64,000 bases of DNA, taken from NCBI GenBank assembly GCA_017403985.1, contig JAFRDE010000031.1, positions 29,753-93,752 of the forward strand, read 5' to 3'. The notes under the pieces are model-generated. The model was not told the DNA's origin and made no database searches. It was given only the letters and a program-made list of their open reading frames with translations. This document shows, piece by piece, positions 27,552-35,844 of the stretch. Position 1 is the stretch's first letter; each line of letters opens with the position of its first letter. Made by a program: the position numbers and the translations under genes. This DNA is from Ruminococcus sp. (lineage in GTDB: Bacteria > Bacillota > Clostridia > Oscillospirales > Acutalibacteraceae).

Positions 27552-28250
27552 ATGAGTGAATATGCTAAGAATACGATACTGTACGGACCTCCCGGCACGG
27601 GCAAAACTTTTAATATCATAAAGCGCGCCGTCGATATCTGCCTCGGCGGCAAACCTGAGAATGATCAAGAATACAATAAAATATATGAGGAGCTGGTGAA
27701 TGACGGCAGGATACAGTTCATCACCTTTCACCAGTCCTATGGCTACGAGGATTTCATCGAGGGCATCAGACCCGTCATGGACGGTAAAGCCGGCGAGCTG
27801 AGATATGAGGTCAGGGACGGAGTTTTCAAGGCGTTCTGTCGAACTGCAGAGAAAGCACTGGAGGAATGTGTGCAGAATCATTCTGAGTACCAGTTCTCGA
27901 TAGAAGAAGGTCATGATGTACGGCTGATGGATGTGGGAATTGGTGTATGGGAGAAAGGATCCTCAGACATCATCAATCATTGGGAAAAAAATAACGTGAT
28001 CAGTATCCGCAGCACTGACTATAATAAGAAAAAATTTATGGATTTCAAAACAGGAGATTATATCATTGTAAGAAATTCCAAAGAGAATGAGAATAGAAAA
28101 ATGGCTGTCGGAATCGCAAGAATCAGTGATAATAATTTCACGGATAGCAAGGATGAAAAATTCAACGGGTTTATTGAAAGAAAAGTAGAGTGGTTGTATC
28201 TTGATGAGTCTAATCCGTTGGACATCGAAGCCAACCGCTTGTTCCCTTAA
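27552..28250 (+). pseudogene. Truncated McrB-like AAA+ restriction GTPase
   Basis: 232 aa, versus roughly 500 to 700 for McrB-type proteins. It has the N-terminal Walker A GPPGTGKT (12-19), the family hallmark ITFHQSYGYEDFIEGIRP (key residues FHQSYGYEDF), then an inserted EVE/PUA-like region (about 110-225; DVGIGVWEKG, GDYIIV, VGIARI). It stops before Walker B, the NRGN loop and sensor motifs, so GTP hydrolysis is not expected. No McrC partner is present. The start has AAGGAAGG. It could be a remnant of a type IV restriction system or a short protein that uses only the sensor part. Confidence 0.7.
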
Positions 28251-28328
28251 TTCCAAAAAATAAAACGGTTTGCGATCTCTGCGATTTCCGCGGATATTGC
28301 GGGAAAGAATAATAACGGATTTCTGAAA

Positions 28329-28354
28329 GAGGCAGCCCGCGCGGGCTGCCTCTT
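28329..28354. terminator. Shared palindromic terminator
   Basis: A perfect 26-base palindrome, arm AGAGGCAGCCCGC, between the convergent truncated McrB and VirD4-like genes. Confidence 0.6.
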
Positions 28355-28360
28355 CGGCTG

Positions 28361-29617
28361 TTATACGGCGATCTGGGTCGCGAAGCCGGGATCAGGGTTG
28401 GAGACCTCTTCGATACCGAGCATTTCGTTCGAGTAGGTGGGAGGTATCTTTTTGACGGAACGGGCGGATCTGCCGCGCTCCAGCAGATACGCCGCCTGCA
28501 GCGGCATGCTCAGGACGGTAAAGGGGCTGACGTTAGCCCGGTTGGCGATGTATTCCGCGGTGGTCATATCCTGACCGCCGAGATAGAGGATGTGGTCGCA
28601 GTTGTTGATGATGGTGTCTGACTTGGCTCTGCCGTACATATCGACCAGCTGAGTCAGGCTCTGCAGGATGAGCGTAGCGGAGATCTCGCGGGAACGGATC
28701 ACGGAAAGGGTCTTGTCAAAATCGGGGATCTTGAAGTTGGTGCTGAAGTCGTCGAGGATGATCCTGACGGGAACCTTCAGCCGGTCGCCCGGAGAATTGT
28801 CCGCTTGACGGCACAGCTCCTGAAAGAGCTGGGTGTACATCAGACCGATGACGCGGTCAAACGCCCTGTCGACGTCGCTGATGTTGAGGAAGAGTACGGA
28901 CTTTTCCTCCCCGAGATCGGAAAAGCGGAAGGAGGATTTGCCGCAGAAGACCCGATGCGCTTCTCTGACGTCGAACAGCTCCAGCGCTTCCGTCAGGAAC
29001 TGGCGGATGCAGTTCCAGGTTCTTTCCGCCTGAACCACGCCGTTCATCATCTCGTAGCGGCGGTAGGCGAGAGAATCGGGATTCTTGCCGTAAAGCGCGG
29101 TGAAGAGCTTTCGCCCTTTCATGCCTTCAAAGTTATTGAAAATCTTGATCACCGAGATCAAGTTTTGCTCCTCCTCGGGACACGCCTCCAGTACATAGGC
29201 GATCAGGGCGGTGAGCAGCGTCTGCGCCGCCATTTCCCAGAACGGCTCTTCGGAGCTCATAGCGGGGACGATGCTTTTCGCGACGGAGGTGACGTCCTGC
29301 TCGGAGATCCTTCCGTCACGGTCCCGGCGGATATAGTCGAGCGGGTTGTAGGCGTCGCTCCGTCTGAGGTCGATGAAGTCGATACAGTGGATCTTGTAGC
29401 CCTTTTTCTTCAGGTAATCCTGCGTTTTGCGCTTGAGGTTGCCCTTGGTATCCGCGACGATGCAGGAGCCGTTCATGCGCAGTAGGTTGGGCAGTACGTA
29501 TCCGGTCGTCTTGCCGGCGCCGGTCGGACCGATGATCATATCATTGTTGTTGAGGTGTGTGGCGCGGGTATTGTTGGATACCTCTTCGCCGATCGCGAAT
29601 ATTCTGTTATTGTTCAA
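28361..29617 (-). CDS. Soluble VirD4/TraG-like ATPase (type IV coupling protein family)
   Basis: 418 aa. Walker A GPTGAGKT (30-37), DTKGNL, a Walker B IILDDF and the ISATLILQSLTQL strand and helix match VirD4/TraG coupling ATPases, which pump DNA-protein complexes into type IV secretion channels. The usual two N-terminal membrane helices are absent: the P-loop lies 30 residues from the start, so the protein is soluble or relies on a partner. No relaxase, VirB4 or channel gene is found in the window. It follows the ClpP-like gene on the same strand by 56 bases. Confidence 0.85.
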   Translation of the reverse strand: MNNNRIFAIGEEVSNNTRATHLNNNDMIIGPTGAGKTTGYVLPNLLRMNGSCIVADTKGNLKRKTQDYLKKKGYKIHCIDFIDLRRSDAYNPLDYIRRDRDGRISEQDVTSVAKSIVPAMSSEEPFWEMAAQTLLTALIAYVLEACPEEEQNLISVIKIFNNFEGMKGRKLFTALYGKNPDSLAYRRYEMMNGVVQAERTWNCIRQFLTEALELFDVREAHRVFCGKSSFRFSDLGEEKSVLFLNISDVDRAFDRVIGLMYTQLFQELCRQADNSPGDRLKVPVRIILDDFSTNFKIPDFDKTLSVIRSREISATLILQSLTQLVDMYGRAKSDTIINNCDHILYLGGQDMTTAEYIANRANVSPFTVLSMPLQAAYLLERGRSARSVKKIPPTYSNEMLGIEEVSNPDPGFATQIAV

Positions 29618-29673
29618 TACGATACTTCCTTTCTGAAGATATTGAATTTTTGACGGACAAAGCGGAGGGCGGA

Positions 29674-30279
29674 TCAGCCCGGCGAAACGACGCCGGTCGC
29701 CAGCCCCAGCTTGATCGCCTCCTCCGATGTGAGGTAGGTGTCACAGCGCGTTTTGCTCAGGACTTCCTCCATGCTCTGCCCCGAACGCTCGCTGATGATA
29801 TCCGCCAGGGTCCGGCGCGTTTCCTTGAGACTGTCAAGAAACAGCTCTATCTCATCGGGCTTCATACCCGAAAAGTCCGCGGAGCGGTAGCTCGGATCGT
29901 GGATCATCAGCTGGGAGTGGGGGAACATCTCGCGCTTATCTCCGGCGAGAAAGAGGATGGACGCCATAGAGGCTGCCGTGCCCGTACAGACGGTGCGGAT
30001 AGGGGAGCGCATCATCCGCATGTAGTCATAGACGGTCAGTCCTGAGTAGACCTCGCCGCCGGAGCTGTTGATGAACAGCGTGATCTCCTTCTCCGGATCC
30101 TTTTGCTCGAGGTACATCAGCTGCTTTAACAGCTCGTTCATCGTGACGGGATTGATGGGACATGTCAGCCAGAGCTTTCGGTCCTCCATCATCAGATCCT
30201 CGATATTAAAGGGCGTGGTGCCCTTGACGGTTTCTACCAGCGCGTGAGCGTGGTTTAAGTAATTGTAATCGTTTGACAT
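29674..30279 (-). CDS. ClpP-like serine protease
   Basis: 201 aa. The Ser-His-Asp triad is visible: Ser104 in TAASMAS, His127 in LMIHDPS and Asp180 in CDTYLT, all in ClpP order, plus the INSSGGEVYSGL strand-turn and handle helix. Housekeeping ClpP has GQAASMGA and RIMIHQP; the differences indicate an accessory paralogue. The start at 30279 follows GAAAGGAG; a longer frame to 30345 lacks a site. Likely cotranscribed with the VirD4-like gene. The N-terminal loops for ClpX/ClpC docking cannot be judged. Confidence 0.88.
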   Translation of the reverse strand: MSNDYNYLNHAHALVETVKGTTPFNIEDLMMEDRKLWLTCPINPVTMNELLKQLMYLEQKDPEKEITLFINSSGGEVYSGLTVYDYMRMMRSPIRTVCTGTAASMASILFLAGDKREMFPHSQLMIHDPSYRSADFSGMKPDEIELFLDSLKETRRTLADIISERSGQSMEEVLSKTRCDTYLTSEEAIKLGLATGVVSPG

Positions 30280-30480
30280 AGGCGTCTCCTTTCCTGGGGT
30301 GACAGTAGTAATCTGAACCTGCTGAAAATGGCAGTATTCCGGCAATTTTCAGCTTATCGATCTTGGCAGGTGTCAGCCTGCCTGCGCTCTCTGCACCGAA
30401 ACTTGCTCGAAATCCTACTCATTTTCAGTCCTTCGGAGTTTTGACTGAGGAGATTTTTGTCTGACCGCGACAAAACCACA

Positions 30481-30500
30481 GCGAACCCTGACGGGTTCGC
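30481..30500 (-). terminator. Hairpin downstream of the 31.5-kb gene
   Basis: Palindrome GCGAACCC/GGGTTCGC with a 4-base loop; the minus-strand continuation TGTGGTTTTG is T-rich. The remaining 30280-30568 gap shows no gene. Confidence 0.45.
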
Positions 30501-30568
30501 GAGGATTTTAACAAAGGGCAGGCGGAAATATGCCCGTCAAAACCATGGTTCGGATTATTACGGTCACC

Positions 30569-31489
30569 CTAATCGTAATCAGCCAGATCGATGGCTGTTC
30601 TGTCAGCGTCTTCGATCGTTTGGCGGATGGTTTCTAAACTTTGCCCCTGTGCGTCGGCATACAGGGCGAAGGGTGTGACGATCAGATCATAAACGATTTC
30701 CATGACGTGGTATTCGGGCTTGTCTTTCATGCGGAAAGCGCTTCTTTTCGTTTCGTATTCATCCTCCTCATCATATTTGTCGGCGTACTCGGCACACTCG
30801 CTCTCCCAGTCGACCTGCACCTTACCGATACAGTATTGCAGCACGGTACCGATGCATCGGTACATGACTGCGCTTTCCCAGTCGCGTTCCCTCCCGCGGA
30901 AGAAGCAGGGATTATTGAGGAGTAGATCGTTTGTTTGGCTGAGCTTGTAAGGATAATCGGTGGGAAGAGCGTCGTCATGCTTCAGAAGCTGACGGATGTA
31001 AACAAAAGGATCCGTGTACAGAAACTGGCGGAGGCAGAAGGCGGTATTGCCGTCTTCATAATAATGGGGACGGTTGTAAGACAGCGTTTGGCTCTCCTGC
31101 TGAAAGCGGAGCCGGTTAACGATCCTTACGACGTCTTCCATGGCGTCGCACCGGTCGAACCTTTCGTCTTTTGCAGTGTCGCGGATCAGCAGCATCAGAT
31201 CGGCGAAAGTGATCTGATCTGCCGCCGCTTCGCTGATACCGAGGCAGCGAAAGACAGGGGGCAGGTTTGTTTCGCCTATTGCGGTACAGCCGCGCTTGAA
31301 AACCTCTTTTGCCGGGGCGTTCGCCAGTCCGGTAAAAACAGCCTTGATCAGATGCGGGCTGCGTACAACAACGCTCCGTGCTTCACGGAACTTTTCCCGG
31401 ATCGGAACGCGGGGATCGGTCATGACGTCGTCGCACAGCGGAGAGACGTGCGCGTCGTTCATGATCGCTTCATTTTTTGTTGATTTCAT
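30569..31489 (-). CDS. Hypothetical protein of the accessory island
   Basis: 306 aa, soluble, charged, mostly helical by composition, with many Asp, Glu and Arg, four scattered Cys and no signal peptide. I recognise no motif. It starts with a good AGAAAGGAG site and is preceded by three 11-bp tandem repeats (31530-31562), which suggests tight control. Orientation matches the ClpP-like and VirD4-like genes, 290 bases downstream, so it may belong to the same mobile module. Confidence 0.6.
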   Translation of the reverse strand: MKSTKNEAIMNDAHVSPLCDDVMTDPRVPIREKFREARSVVVRSPHLIKAVFTGLANAPAKEVFKRGCTAIGETNLPPVFRCLGISEAAADQITFADLMLLIRDTAKDERFDRCDAMEDVVRIVNRLRFQQESQTLSYNRPHYYEDGNTAFCLRQFLYTDPFVYIRQLLKHDDALPTDYPYKLSQTNDLLLNNPCFFRGRERDWESAVMYRCIGTVLQYCIGKVQVDWESECAEYADKYDEEDEYETKRSAFRMKDKPEYHVMEIVYDLIVTPFALYADAQGQSLETIRQTIEDADRTAIDLADYD

Positions 31490-31529
31490 ATCGTTCTCCT
31501 TTCTGCGGTTTGCATCGGTATATCAGATG

Positions 31530-31562
31530 GTCGGGTTGCGATCGGGTTGTGATCGGGTTGTG
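31530..31562 (-). repeat. Three 11-bp tandem repeats, possible operator
   Basis: Units GTCGGGTTGCG, ATCGGGTTGTG and ATCGGGTTGTG lie end to end, 41 to 73 bases before the start of the minus-strand gene. The 11-bp period places each unit on one face of the helix, as in cooperative repressor sites or iterons. Confidence 0.6.
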
Positions 31563-31960
31563 ATAATCTCCCTAAATGGGGATAAAAAAACACATACTTA
31601 CCCTCTCATACTGATATCCAATAAAAAATTCTTATAGATAAATAGTATAATACTTGGTCTAAGTACGTGTTAATAAAACATCTGAAAGCCGATTATCCTG
31701 TCCGGAATGAGCTTTCGGTTTTCAGAATCATTATTATTCTTATGGTGAACCTCCTGTTCGTCTTTGAGCGTCTTCTTTCTTCGGTGCATATCATGCGGGT
31801 GTGCTGATCATTCGTTCTGAAACATTCTTATACGGTTATGAAGATGGGTCGGAAACGGTTCAATTCCCTGATATAATTGTTTTCCTCCTTTCAGGTTGAA
31901 AATGATTGATCATTCGTGCCGTGCCCGGTTGGACGGACCGGCTCTTTTGCAAGTTTATCT

Positions 31961-32109
31961 TATCAAAGGGGATATGACGAAAAAGTCATATCAAAATAAA
32001 AGTTTTGCTTGACAGCATTACGCGTCTGAAAAACGGCGGAACGTTTTCCGCATACTATACTATCAAAGAGGATGTGACAAAAAAGTTATATCAAAAAAAT
32101 TGCTTGACA
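31961..32109 (+). repeat. Direct repeat with inverted-repeat operator and -35 box, two copies
   Basis: Copies at 31961-32014 and 32061-32109 both run TATCAAAGRGGAT, then TGAC-AAAA-GTNATATCAAAA, ending GCTTGACA. The first contains a perfect ATATGAC-GAAAAA-GTCATAT inverted repeat. Neither TTGACA has a good -10 at 17 bases. They lie upstream of the riboswitch promoter at 32286. The wider gap 31490-32285 contains no convincing gene; a hairpin-like CTGAAAGC/GCTTTCGG sits at 31681-31720. Confidence 0.5.
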
Positions 32110-32285
32110 AAAAACATTTACCCATGTCAGAATGACGCACAAGACGATTCCGAAACGCTGCCCCGCGATCTGCTGTTCCGGACAGAAATTCGGGATAAAG
32201 GATCACTAACGAATAGAAGACGTTGTATTTGGAATATCCTACAAAAACTGCAGAAATTTTTTGGCAATGAATATCATAATTTTCC

Positions 32286-32314
32286 TTGACTTTTTCAGCG
32301 ATAGATGTTACAAT
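32286..32314 (+). promoter_or_regulatory. Promoter of riboswitch-controlled surface gene 1
   Basis: TTGACT (32286-32291), 17 bases, TACAAT (32309-32314). Confidence 0.75.
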
Positions 32315-32324
32315 GAATGCAAAC

Positions 32325-32405
32325 AATAGGGCAAAGCCGCTGAAAGGCGGTGACGCAAAGCTCAGGTGTCTAAATAGTACGCTATATGATCGACCGGCTG
32401 CACGA
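32325..32405 (+). promoter_or_regulatory. Cyclic-di-GMP-I (GEMM) riboswitch 1
   Basis: GGGCAAAGCCGC, a GAAA tetraloop-type P2 hairpin, GTGACGCAAAGC, a CTAA junction and CGACCGGCTGC follow the GEMM-I consensus in order. The 3' aptamer end (CTGCAC, 32398-32403) is also the 5' strand of a terminator at 32398-32443, so ligand binding should block termination: a predicted ON switch. Confidence 0.85.
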
Positions 32406-32443
32406 TATATTACCGACGGTAATTAGAGTGCAGGCGATTTTTT
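32398..32443 (+). terminator. Expression-platform terminator of riboswitch 1
   Basis: CTGCAC pairs with GTGCAG (32428-32433) around an inner ATTACC-GAC-GGTAAT hairpin, followed by GCGATTTTTTT. Confidence 0.7.
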
Positions 32444-32461
32444 TATGATAGTGTGTTGTAC

Positions 32462-32525
32462 GATCGACCGGCTGCATCATCAATTACTTTATGTAGTTTT
32501 TGTGCAGGCGGTTTTAATTTTTTCT
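32462..32525 (+). terminator. Second, duplicated terminator module without aptamer
   Basis: The 15 bases GATCGACCGGCTGCA at 32388-32402 recur exactly at 32462-32476. Here CTGCA again pairs with TGCAG (32503-32507) and T-rich sequence follows, but no new aptamer 5' half exists. Confidence 0.55.
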
Positions 32526-32608
32526 CATAGTATATAAAGTAAGTTTATATAAATATTGAGTAAGACTTAATCACCCCAAGCAGAAACATTCAAGAAAGGA
32601 TGATTACG

Positions 32609-34702
32609 ATGAAAAAAATCATTTCCGTATTATTGGCAGTCCTCCTGCTTACCTCGGCTTTTTCGCTGACGGCATTTGCAGATGAGGCAGCTCAGGCGTT
32701 TGTTATCAGCGAAGACGGTAACTATACGATCGACGCTTCCTTTAACACGCCTGTTGATATTGTCGGCGCCAAGGCGACCGTTACTTTGGATAACGCGAAT
32801 ATCCAGGCTGATCTTCAGCAGTTTGAGCGTTCCGCGATCAAAGTATCCGGCGGCGCGGACGTCACCTTTGTGTTAGAGGGCTTCAGCACCATCGCGGGCA
32901 GCTCGAATAAGACTTCCTGCGGTATCGAGGTAGCATTAGACTCCAAGGTTTCCTTCGAGGGCGAAGGCACGCTGAATATCACCGGCGGTAAGTACGGCGC
33001 GGCGATCGGCTCCTACGGCACCGGCATCAACCTCCCTGTGGAAGAGAGAGTCCAGGTCGGCGAGATCACCATCAACAGCGGTAATATCAACGCTTACGGC
33101 GGTGAAAGAGGCTCCGGTATCGGCGCAGGCTACCATGTCAGCGGCAATAAGATCACCATCAATGACGGTACTGTACGCGCGTATGCAGGCGCTATGGGCG
33201 CGGGTATCGGCTGTGGTTACGGCACCTCCGGCGGCGCGATCGGCGTTGCGGCGGTAGGTGACTATACCGCGGGTACCATCATCATCAACGGCGGCGATAT
33301 TTACGCTGCTTCCAGCTGGACGGATTTCTCCGATTTCAGCAGCTTTGACGCGATCAACGCGAACGAAGTTGCCGGCGCATGGGGCGTTGGTATCGGCGGC
33401 GGTTACGGCGCGTCTGTAGACCTGATCGAGATCAACGGCGGTAAGGTCGTAGCGGTCAGCGGCGCCAGCGGCGCGGCGATCGGCACCGGCCGAGGCACCA
33501 GTAAAGGCAATCAGTACAACATTGACACATATCGCTGCAATATCAAAATCGGCGGCGACGCTGATGTTACAGCAGTGACCTCCGACGTCACGAAAGACGG
33601 CGACCATCTCGGCGGCGCGGCGATCGGTACCGGTCGCGGCTGCCATACCGGCGGCACCATCGAGATCACCGACAACGCCAAGGTTGTTGCGATCAACGCA
33701 GGCAACGCTCCGGCGATCGGTTCCTCTAAGAAGAATTCTCCCGTTGACGGCGCTATCCCCGTTGCCGAGTCCATCATTATCGGCGACAACGTTCAGCTTT
33801 ACGCAGTTTCCGCAGCGGATTATGCGGTCGATAAGGACGCGTCAACGCTGTCCATCAACGATAAATACTTCGGTTCTTCCGACAGATGGTTCTTCGGTGA
33901 AGACGCTGTCGCGATCTCCGATATCGAAAACGTAAAAGTTGAGAGCACCAAGGGCGAGATGATGTACACCGCTCCCGCCGGCTCCGTATCTCTCTGGTCG
34001 CGTATCGTTCCTCAGTCCGACGACGGCGGCGAGACTATCAAGACCTCTAACCTCGGTATCGTTACACCGCTCGCGATGGCAGTCCGCTTCGAGGACGGCG
34101 GCGTGTATTATTCCGGCGATTCCCTCGAGGTCGAGCTCGATAAGGATTATCATTTCCAGATGTGTTCTGTTGACTGGAGCACCAGATCTATCAACGAGGA
34201 AAAGAAGATCCATAAGCCTTATGAGACTTTCTATCCTGCCGAGACTGCTTCTCAGCATGTCAACCACGGTATCTATTCCGACGACGGTTTGGGTCTGTGC
34301 GGTACGGTTGTTTATACCGTTCGCGTTTCTTCCGACGCTACAAGAATGAGCTTTGACGAGGCGACCAAGACCTTCGTCCTGCCTTTACATGACAGCGTCC
34401 TGAGAACCGACGTCAACAAGTGCTTCATGGCGTATCGCTTCACCTTCCAGAGCGGCGATTACAACAAGCAGACCGGTATCGACAACGTTGTCTATGACAC
34501 CGGCATCGAGCACGAGAACACGCTGGAAGACTTCCGTTATACCAAGCCTCTCGAGTTCCTGTCCGTCAACCTGCCCCTCGGTTCTACCGTTACCGCAAAG
34601 GCTTACAACAACTATGAGTACTTTGCACAGGCTGACGTCTTCGTAGAGATCGACGCCGAGAACCCCGAGGAGTGCTACACGGATTATGTCTGGCCGTACT
34701 AA
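32609..34702 (+). CDS. C-di-GMP-riboswitch-controlled secreted surface protein 1 (beta-helix plus shared C-terminal domain)
   Basis: 697 aa. A signal peptide (about 1-24), then repeated Gly-rich segments (GAAIGSYG, GSGIGAGY, GAGIGCGYG, GVGIGGGYG, GAAIGTGRG, twice) separated by ITINxG-type strands, as in right-handed parallel beta-helix or carbohydrate-binding repeats (about 90-400). The last 230 residues, from ITPLAMAVRFEDG-like VTPLAMAVRF, form a domain shared with the proteins at 48519 and 61606. No LPXTG motif or C-terminal membrane helix is present. Start 32609 follows AAAGGA. Likely an adhesin or matrix protein made when c-di-GMP is high. Confidence 0.83.
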   Translation: MKKIISVLLAVLLLTSAFSLTAFADEAAQAFVISEDGNYTIDASFNTPVDIVGAKATVTLDNANIQADLQQFERSAIKVSGGADVTFVLEGFSTIAGSSNKTSCGIEVALDSKVSFEGEGTLNITGGKYGAAIGSYGTGINLPVEERVQVGEITINSGNINAYGGERGSGIGAGYHVSGNKITINDGTVRAYAGAMGAGIGCGYGTSGGAIGVAAVGDYTAGTIIINGGDIYAASSWTDFSDFSSFDAINANEVAGAWGVGIGGGYGASVDLIEINGGKVVAVSGASGAAIGTGRGTSKGNQYNIDTYRCNIKIGGDADVTAVTSDVTKDGDHLGGAAIGTGRGCHTGGTIEITDNAKVVAINAGNAPAIGSSKKNSPVDGAIPVAESIIIGDNVQLYAVSAADYAVDKDASTLSINDKYFGSSDRWFFGEDAVAISDIENVKVESTKGEMMYTAPAGSVSLWSRIVPQSDDGGETIKTSNLGIVTPLAMAVRFEDGGVYYSGDSLEVELDKDYHFQMCSVDWSTRSINEEKKIHKPYETFYPAETASQHVNHGIYSDDGLGLCGTVVYTVRVSSDATRMSFDEATKTFVLPLHDSVLRTDVNKCFMAYRFTFQSGDYNKQTGIDNVVYDTGIEHENTLEDFRYTKPLEFLSVNLPLGSTVTAKAYNNYEYFAQADVFVEIDAENPEECYTDYVWPY

Positions 34703-34823
34703 TCGATAACGATATCGTCCGATCGGTTTTACTGTGATCCGTTCAGGTATACAGTTCGATCGCTTTGAAAGTTTTGACAGAATGAATCAATATGAAAATT
34801 TCTGTTAAATGATTGTTAAAACC

Positions 34824-34861
34824 ATATTCCTTGACTTGACTTTTGCCGAGTCAAGGAATAT
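34824..34861 (+). terminator. Terminator after surface gene 1
   Basis: A 13-bp stem ATATTCCTTGACT/AGTCAAGGAATAT followed by TCTTATG. The weak T tail may allow readthrough into the operon starting at 34932, for which I see no clear promoter. Confidence 0.6.
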
Positions 34862-34931
34862 TCTTATGATAGGGTAAAATGCCTGATTTTGAACCCTCAA
34901 AAACTCCTTAATTAACCACGGAGGAATCATT

Positions 34932-35621
34932 ATGAAAAAGAATCTGAAAATGACCGTCTGCTTTATGCTTGTCGCTGTAATGATCGCGATGCTTTTTGCT
35001 TCGTGCGGTGTTGATCCGAACGTCAAGCAGGAGGAAGAAGCGACGAAGGACTATGCCGTCCAAATCAGCGAGGAAGAGGAAGAAGAGGAACTGGCGGGTT
35101 TCCATTCCTACGCGTCGGGTAAAACCGATCCCGTTACCGTTAACGGAGTGGAAGTCAGCGTCACTGATTTTTCCCTGCGCGCGTATGAGCTCGCCTATAT
35201 GATGGCTCAGCCTAAATTCACTTCCGCCGGCGATATTCCTATCGACGCGCTGGTCCAGTTCGCTTTCTGTCACGTTTATTTCAAGAATCTGAACGAAATG
35301 AATAATAAAGCGATGCAGTATCGCGACGCGACCGAGGATCAGATCAAAGATCAGCTGATGACTTACTTCGGCAGCGATGATTTTAAAGTGAAGGATTCCG
35401 TCCTGTATAATTCCGGCAAGGATATCTTCGAGATGTGGATCCCCGAATACGGATGCAATATCTATTATACGATCGACGCGGTCAACGTCAGCGTCGATAA
35501 AGCGGAGATCATCACCACCTTTTATAATGAACTCAAGCGCGAGACGATGCTGGGCAGAACGACCATCAATGTGAAGGTCAAAGACGGAAAGCCCGTGATC
35601 GATTCGCTTTCTGCGGAGTGA
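34932..35621 (+). CDS. Lipoprotein, first gene of the exopolysaccharide-type operon
   Basis: 229 aa. Signal peptide with lipobox (LFASC), a strongly acidic run of Glu, then a small alpha/beta domain of unknown family. It is preceded by CACGGAGGA. Spacing of 7 bases to the next gene and 3 and 42 bases after that indicates one operon running to 48147. Function unknown; surface location is expected. Confidence 0.75.
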   Translation: MKKNLKMTVCFMLVAVMIAMLFASCGVDPNVKQEEEATKDYAVQISEEEEEEELAGFHSYASGKTDPVTVNGVEVSVTDFSLRAYELAYMMAQPKFTSAGDIPIDALVQFAFCHVYFKNLNEMNNKAMQYRDATEDQIKDQLMTYFGSDDFKVKDSVLYNSGKDIFEMWIPEYGCNIYYTIDAVNVSVDKAEIITTFYNELKRETMLGRTTINVKVKDGKPVIDSLSAE

Positions 35622-35628
35622 GGCTGAA

Positions 35629-35841
35629 ATGGAAGAGAATAAAGACGGAAAGATCAAACAGCTGGAACATGATAACGCGCGCCTGAAAAGCGCGCTGAGG
35701 GGGATCGCGGCGCATCATGCCGAGATCCAGAAGCTGCTTGACGAGGTCCATGATCTTTTATACGCAAACGAACAGACCGACACTACGCCCGTAACCGACG
35801 AAGATGTAAAAAGTTTACTGAAAAAGTATTCAAGACTGTAA
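35629..35841 (+). CDS. Small coiled-coil protein
   Basis: 70 aa. Heptad-rich helix (about 8-50, IKQLEHDNARLKSAL) and a short tail; no signal peptide, so cytoplasmic. It lies 7 bases after the lipoprotein and 3 bases before the 7TM-HD gene. Perhaps an adaptor for that signalling protein, by position only. Confidence 0.65.
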   Translation: MEENKDGKIKQLEHDNARLKSALRGIAAHHAEIQKLLDEVHDLLYANEQTDTTPVTDEDVKSLLKKYSRL

Positions 35842-35844
35842 GCA

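Noticed and set aside
28361-30279. Active integrative conjugative element
   Set aside because: Only a coupling-type ATPase is seen; no relaxase, integrase, VirB4 or att pair is found in the window.
31530-31562. CRISPR-like repeats
   Set aside because: Units are 11 bp, contiguous, with no spacers and no cas genes.
32462-32525. A second complete GEMM riboswitch in tandem
   Set aside because: Only the 3' strand and terminator are repeated; the GCAAAGC half and P2 hairpin are missing.
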